This document shows, one piece after another, positions 59,679-64,000 of a DNA stretch of 64,000 nucleotides. The position numbers were made by a program, and so were the translations under genes. This stretch comes from Escherichia sp. E4742. GTDB lineage: Bacteria > Pseudomonadota > Gammaproteobacteria > Enterobacterales > Enterobacteriaceae. Position 1 is the first letter of the stretch, and each line of letters opens with the position of its first letter. The notes under the pieces were generated by a model. That model did not search any database and was not told the origin of the DNA. It was given only the letters and a program-made list of their open reading frames with translations. Where the stretch lies: assembly GCF_005843885.1 (NCBI RefSeq), contig NZ_CP040443.1:4650001-4714000 (forward strand). The letters run 5' to 3'.

Positions 59679-60713
59679 ATGGCAAAGCCGATCATCACGC
59701 TCAATGGCTTAAAAATCGTCATTATGCTGGGAATGCTGGTCATTATTCTGTGCGGTATCCGGTTTGCCGCCGATATCATCGTCCCCTTTATCCTCTCTCT
59801 ATTTATCGCGGTAATACTTAATCCTCTGGTACAACGCATGGTTCGCTGGCGAGTGCCGCGCGTACTGGCGGTGTCAATTTTGATGACCATTATCGTGATG
59901 GCGATGGTGTTAATGCTGGCCTATCTCGGTTCAACACTCAATGAACTGACCCGCACTTTGCCACAGTATCGCAGCTCAATCATAAAACCCCTGCAGGCTC
60001 TGGAACCTTTATTACAGCGCGTGGGTATTGATGTCTCAGTTGACCAACTGGCTCATTACATTGATCCGAACTCAGCAATGACGTTGCTCACCAACTTACT
60101 GACTCAGTTATCTAATGCCATGTCGTCAATATTTTTATTGTTGCTGACGGTGTTGTTTATGCTGCTCGAAGTGCCGCAACTGCCCGGTAAACTCCAGCAA
60201 ATGATGGCGCGCCCGGTTGAAGGGATGGCGGCAATTCAGCGCGCGATTGACAGTGTGTCGCATTACCTGGTACTAAAAACGGCTATCAGCATCATCACCG
60301 GTCTGGTCGCCTGGGCGATGCTCGCTGCACTGGACGTTCGCTTTGCTTTTGTCTGGGGATTGCTGGCCTTTGCGCTTAATTACATACCCAATATTGGTTC
60401 AGTTCTGGCAGCGATTCCCCCTATCGCTCAGGTACTGGTGTTTAATGGTTTCTACGAGGCGTTACTTGTACTGGCTGGATATCTGCTGATTAATTTGGTC
60501 TTCGGCAATATTCTGGAGCCACGCATTATGGGGCGCGGGTTAGGACTTTCCACACTGGTGGTTTTTTTGTCATTAATTTTTTGGGGATGGTTGTTAGGTC
60601 CCGTGGGAATGCTGCTTTCTGTGCCGTTGACGATTATTGTCAAAATTGCACTTGAGCAAACGGCGGGAGGCCAAAGCATCGCCGTTCTGTTAAGCGATCT
60701 CAATAAAGAGTGA
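59679..60713 (+). CDS. tqsA: AI-2 exporter TqsA (YdgG)
   Basis: An inner-membrane protein of the AI-2E (formerly PerM) transporter family, 344 residues, about eight helices with a periplasmic segment near residues 95-135. It is thought to export autoinducer-2, opposing the Lsr importer encoded 45 kb to the left. The family end segment GNILEPRIMGRGLGLSTLVVFLSLIFWGWLLGPVGMLLSVPLT is evident in pieces. Its stop codon is part of the terminator shared with convergent pntB. Confidence 0.94.
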   Translation: MAKPIITLNGLKIVIMLGMLVIILCGIRFAADIIVPFILSLFIAVILNPLVQRMVRWRVPRVLAVSILMTIIVMAMVLMLAYLGSTLNELTRTLPQYRSSIIKPLQALEPLLQRVGIDVSVDQLAHYIDPNSAMTLLTNLLTQLSNAMSSIFLLLLTVLFMLLEVPQLPGKLQQMMARPVEGMAAIQRAIDSVSHYLVLKTAISIITGLVAWAMLAALDVRFAFVWGLLAFALNYIPNIGSVLAAIPPIAQVLVFNGFYEALLVLAGYLLINLVFGNILEPRIMGRGLGLSTLVVFLSLIFWGWLLGPVGMLLSVPLTIIVKIALEQTAGGQSIAVLLSDLNKE

Positions 60714-60734
60714 CGGCCTCCGTAGAGGCCGTCA
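60711..60734. terminator. Bidirectional terminator between tqsA and pntB
   Basis: TGACGGCCTC-CGTA-GAGGCCGTCA, a 10-bp perfect stem with tetraloop, overlaps the tqsA stop codon and ends 4 bp from the pntB stop. T runs are poor. Confidence 0.75.
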
Positions 60735-60737
60735 GGG

Positions 60738-62126
60738 TTACAGTGATTTCAGGATTGCATCCACGCTGGCTTTGGCGTCACCAAACAGCATGTGGGTGTT
60801 CTCCTTGAAGAACAGCGGGTTTTGCACGCCAGCATAGCCGGTGTTCATCGAGCGTTTAAAGACAATCACGTTCTGCGCTTTCCACACTTCCAAAACAGGC
60901 ATGCCAGCAATCGGGCTCTTCGGATCGTCCTGCGCCGCCGGGTTAACCGTATCGTTGGCACCAATCACCAGTACGGTATCGGTATCAGCGAAGTCATCGT
61001 TGATTTCGTCCATTTCCAGCACGATGTCATACGGTACTTTCGCTTCCGCCAGCAACACGTTCATATGCCCTGGCAAACGGCCCGCAACCGGGTGAATCCC
61101 GAAACGCACATTGATACCACGGGCACGCAATTTCTCGGTGATTTCTGCCACCGGATATTGTGCCTGCGCGACCGCCATGCCGTAGCCAGGGGTGATGATC
61201 ACCGAGTGCGAATTTTTCAGCAATTCTGCCGTCTCTTCCGCAGTGATTTCGCGGTGCTCGCCCACTTCCTGATCATCACCAGTAGAGGAACCATCAGTGC
61301 CGAAACCGCCCGCAATGACGCTGATAAAGGAACGGTTCATCGCCTTACACATAATGTAAGAAAGAATCGCGCCCGACGAACCGACCAGCGCACCGGTCAC
61401 AATCAGCAGGTCATTACTGAGCATAAAGCCCGCCGCTGCCGCCGCCCAACCGGAGTAGGAGTTCAGCATCGACACCACCACTGGCATATCTGCACCACCG
61501 ATGGAAGCCACCAAATGCCAACCGAAGACCAGCGCTATAGCGGTCATTATCAGCAATGCCAGCACCTGCAAGCCAACACTATCGGTACGAACAAACACCA
61601 TCAACAGCAGGAAGGAAACGACCAATGCAGCCAGGTTCATTTTATGGCGGTTTGGCAGCATCAACGGTTTAGACGAAATCTTTCCGCACAGCTTACCGAA
61701 CGCCACAACCGAACCGGTAAAGGTTACCGCACCAATAAAGATGCCAAGGAACACTTCCGTCAGGTGAATATTGGCCAGAATCGGTGCCATTCCCGCGTCA
61801 TGATGCAGATAGCTGTTAAAGCCAACCAGCACCGCCGCCAGCCCCACGAAGCTATGCAGGATCGCCACCAGTTCCGGCATTTCGGTCATTTCGACTTTCT
61901 TCGCCAGACGGATACCAATCGCGCCACCAATGACCATCGCAACCAGGATCCAGCCAACATTGCCAGTATCCGGCCCGAAGATGGTTGCAATTAACGCAAT
62001 CGCCATCCCGGCGATACCGAAGTTGTTACCACGGCGAGACGTTTCATGTTTAGAAAGCCCGGCCAGACTGAAGATAAACAGGATCGCGGCAACAATGTAT
62101 GCAGCTGTAACTAATCCTCCAGACAT
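60738..62126 (-). CDS. pntB: Transhydrogenase beta subunit PntB
   Basis: The beta subunit of the proton-translocating NAD(P) transhydrogenase, 462 residues. About nine hydrophobic helices come first, then the cytoplasmic NADPH-binding domain III from about residue 285. Landmarks are VIITPGYGMAVAQAQYPVAEI (NADPH fingerprint), HPVAGRLPGHMNVLLAEA and VLVIGANDTVNPAA. It uses the proton gradient to make NADPH from NADH. It lies 10 bp after pntA. Confidence 0.97.
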   Translation of the reverse strand: MSGGLVTAAYIVAAILFIFSLAGLSKHETSRRGNNFGIAGMAIALIATIFGPDTGNVGWILVAMVIGGAIGIRLAKKVEMTEMPELVAILHSFVGLAAVLVGFNSYLHHDAGMAPILANIHLTEVFLGIFIGAVTFTGSVVAFGKLCGKISSKPLMLPNRHKMNLAALVVSFLLLMVFVRTDSVGLQVLALLIMTAIALVFGWHLVASIGGADMPVVVSMLNSYSGWAAAAAGFMLSNDLLIVTGALVGSSGAILSYIMCKAMNRSFISVIAGGFGTDGSSTGDDQEVGEHREITAEETAELLKNSHSVIITPGYGMAVAQAQYPVAEITEKLRARGINVRFGIHPVAGRLPGHMNVLLAEAKVPYDIVLEMDEINDDFADTDTVLVIGANDTVNPAAQDDPKSPIAGMPVLEVWKAQNVIVFKRSMNTGYAGVQNPLFFKENTHMLFGDAKASVDAILKSL

Positions 62127-62136
62127 ATGTTACCCC

Positions 62137-63669
62137 TTAGTTTTTGCGAAACATTTTCAGCATGCGCTGAGTCACGGTAAAGCCACCGAAAATATTAATG
62201 CTGGCGATAAGCACCGCGATAAAACTAAGGAAGCTAACCCAGCCGCCCTGGCCAATCTGCAATAGAGCTCCGACAACAATAATCCCTGAAATCGCGTTAG
62301 TAACCGACATCAGCGGCGTATGCAACGCGTGGGAGACATTCCACACCACGTAATAACCTACGACGCAGGCCAGCGCGAAAACGGTAAAGTGCCCGAGGAA
62401 TTCTTTCGGTGCTACGCTTGCCAACCAGCCGAAAAGGATGATTGCCAGCGCCATCAGCGCATATTTACGCCACGGTGAGCAGGCACATTTTTCTTCGGTT
62501 TTAACATCAGGTGCCGCTTTCTGTGCTGCCTGCGGTTGGACTGAAACCTGAATCGGCGGCGCCGGCCAGGTAATTTCGCCAGAACGGATTACGGTCACGC
62601 CGCGAATCACCACATCATCAAAATCAACCGTGATATTGCCGTCTTTCTCTTTGCACAACAGTTTCAGAAGATTGACAAGGTTGGTGCCATAAAGCTGTGA
62701 GGATTGCGTCGGCAGGCGACCAGGAAGATCGGTGTAGCCAATCACTTTGACGCCATTCTCCGTGGTGAAGATTTCGCCCGGCACGGTGTATTCACAGTTA
62801 CCACCGTTTTGCGCTGCCAGGTCGACAATCACACTACCCGACTTCATAGAATCAACCATTTCGCGGGTAATCAGTTTCGGTGCCGGTTTGCCTGGAATAA
62901 GCGCGGTGGTCACAATGATATCGACCTCTTTTGCCTGGGCGGCAAAGAGCTCCATTTCTGCTTTGATGAACGCTTCCGACATCACTTTGGCGTAACCATC
63001 GCCGCTACCTGCTTCCTCTTTAAAATCCAACTCGAGGAACTCCGCGCCCATACTTTGAACTTGTTCTTTCACTTCCGGGCGGGTATCGAATGCACGCACA
63101 ATTGCGCCGAGGCTGTTTGCTGCACCAATGGCGGCCAGACCTGCAACACCCGCACCAATAACCATCACTTTTGCTGGCGGCACTTTACCTGCTGCGGTGA
63201 TTTGCCCGGTAAAGAAACGCCCAAACTCATGAGCCGCTTCAACAATGGCGCGATAGCCGGCGATATTCGCCATCGAACTTAACGCATCAAGCGATTGCGC
63301 GCGAGAAATGCGTGGTACAGAGTCCATCGCCATCACCGTCACGTTACGCTCTGCGAGTTTTTGCATTAACTCCGGATTCTGCGCGGGCCAGATGAAGCTC
63401 ACCAGCGTGGTTCCCGGATTTAGTAACGCAATTTCATCATCTAACGGCGCATTGACCTTCAGAATGATCTCTGACTGCCAGACGTTATTCCCTTCTACAA
63501 TTTCGGCGCCCGCTTGCACAAACGCTTTATCGTCAAAACTAGCCAGTTGACCTGCGCCGCTCTCTACCGCGACGGTAAAACCTAGTTTCAGCAACTGCTC
63601 CACTGTTTTCGGCGTTGCTGCAACACGGGTTTCATTGGTTAACCGTTCTCTTGGTATGCCAATTCGCAT
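62137..63669 (-). CDS. pntA: Transhydrogenase alpha subunit PntA
   Basis: The alpha subunit, 510 residues from ATG 63669 (MRIGIPRERLTNETRVAATP); the frame is open 60 codons upstream but that part has no family support. Domain I (NAD binding, related to alanine dehydrogenase) includes VMVIGAGVAGLAAIGAANSLGA and the FDTRPEVKEQVQSMGAEFLEL segment. A linker (VQPQAAQKAAPDVKTEEKC) leads to four C-terminal transmembrane helices. It heads pntAB. Confidence 0.97.
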   Translation of the reverse strand: MRIGIPRERLTNETRVAATPKTVEQLLKLGFTVAVESGAGQLASFDDKAFVQAGAEIVEGNNVWQSEIILKVNAPLDDEIALLNPGTTLVSFIWPAQNPELMQKLAERNVTVMAMDSVPRISRAQSLDALSSMANIAGYRAIVEAAHEFGRFFTGQITAAGKVPPAKVMVIGAGVAGLAAIGAANSLGAIVRAFDTRPEVKEQVQSMGAEFLELDFKEEAGSGDGYAKVMSEAFIKAEMELFAAQAKEVDIIVTTALIPGKPAPKLITREMVDSMKSGSVIVDLAAQNGGNCEYTVPGEIFTTENGVKVIGYTDLPGRLPTQSSQLYGTNLVNLLKLLCKEKDGNITVDFDDVVIRGVTVIRSGEITWPAPPIQVSVQPQAAQKAAPDVKTEEKCACSPWRKYALMALAIILFGWLASVAPKEFLGHFTVFALACVVGYYVVWNVSHALHTPLMSVTNAISGIIVVGALLQIGQGGWVSFLSFIAVLIASINIFGGFTVTQRMLKMFRKN

Positions 63670-64000
63670 GATATTCCCTTCCATCGGTTTTATTGATGAT
63701 GGTTTGCCTGTGTTTTTGATACACAAGCCGCTCATGTACGAGCTAAATGTTACTCCGTTAAAATAAAATAGTAACAAACGCCTATAACGTACTGAAAATA
63801 ATGCCTGTGATCTAGCGTCAAAAATCAGTATTTCGGCGTGAACTCGCAAAATATTAACGATTCAGCCTTGATAGCGGGATAAACACCATAGAACACAGGA
63901 TAATGGGCGATAATTGTCTTTGATAATCAGGTAAAACATGAGATTTCACCGACGCCAGCTACCGGTTAACATTAAATTAACTTATACAATTCAGCCAGTT
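63670..64000. other. Upstream region of pntA, no gene seen
   Basis: About 330 bp AT-rich sequence at the window edge contains the pntAB promoter region. No ORF of known function and no obvious regulatory motif was identified. In K-12 the divergent ydgH begins further right, outside this window. Confidence 0.5.

Noticed and set aside
60792..61994. 400-codon + strand ORF opposite pntB
   Set aside because: Long antisense frame arising from the codon composition of pntB; the translation is His/Arg-rich low-complexity and has no recognisable domain.
1..64000. CRISPR arrays, tRNA or rRNA genes
   Set aside because: I found no regular spacer-repeat pattern, no cloverleaf or CCA-type acceptor ends, and no rRNA-like sequence by reading; a tRNAscan or CRISPR search was not possible.

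Overview
The window is a chromosomal segment of an Escherichia species. Gene order follows E. coli K-12 from hipBA to pntAB, and nearly every protein has K-12 length and near-identical sequence as far as I can recall it. Some proteins, ClcB for example, differ from remembered K-12 at several percent of residues. The strain may therefore be a divergent E. coli lineage or a cryptic Escherichia clade; that is inference.

Left end (1-8980): an accessory region. It holds an unknown 186-residue ORF divergent from a GTG-started Xre repressor and a standalone MbcA/ParS-type (DUF2384) ORF, with two CTTAG-N5-CTAAG palindromes between them. Next comes a tightly overlapping operon of three dissimilar tyrosine recombinases plus a small helical protein. 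This matches the four-gene layout I recall as ginABCD, which defines GInt genomic islands. A 1.5-kb ISNCY/IS1202-like insertion sequence separates it from hipA.

Backbone part 1 (8980-31980): hipBA with four HipB operators; the complete AI-2 regulon (lsrK, lsrR, divergent lsrACDBFG); tam, yneE, uxaB; dgcF; sad-glsB-yneG with its regulator ptrR; ydeA; marC; and marRAB with its operator.

Backbone part 2 (31983-50093): eamA, ydeE, a divergent rhodanese/FtrA-like pair that I do not recall here in K-12, mgtS, the MgrR sRNA, dgcZ, ydeI, dcp, ydfG, rspR, ydfZ, a hexonate-type cluster (ydfI, ydfJ, rspB, rspA), ynfA, ynfB, speG, ynfC, ynfD. ydfJ is intact and no Qin prophage is present.

Backbone part 3 (50100-64000): a scar where ynfEFGH would be, with only the 3' tail of ynfH left; dmsD, clcB, bioD2, mlc, ynfL/ynfM, a probable unnamed 34-residue membrane ORF, asr with an RstA box, ydgU, ydgD, mdtJI, tqsA and pntAB.

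The accessory genes lie mainly in the first 9 kb. The rest is ordinary backbone whose interest lies in lineage-specific presences and absences (Qin, ynfEFGH, ydeJ and yneO absent; rhodanese/FtrA present) and in small ORFs and regulatory sites.
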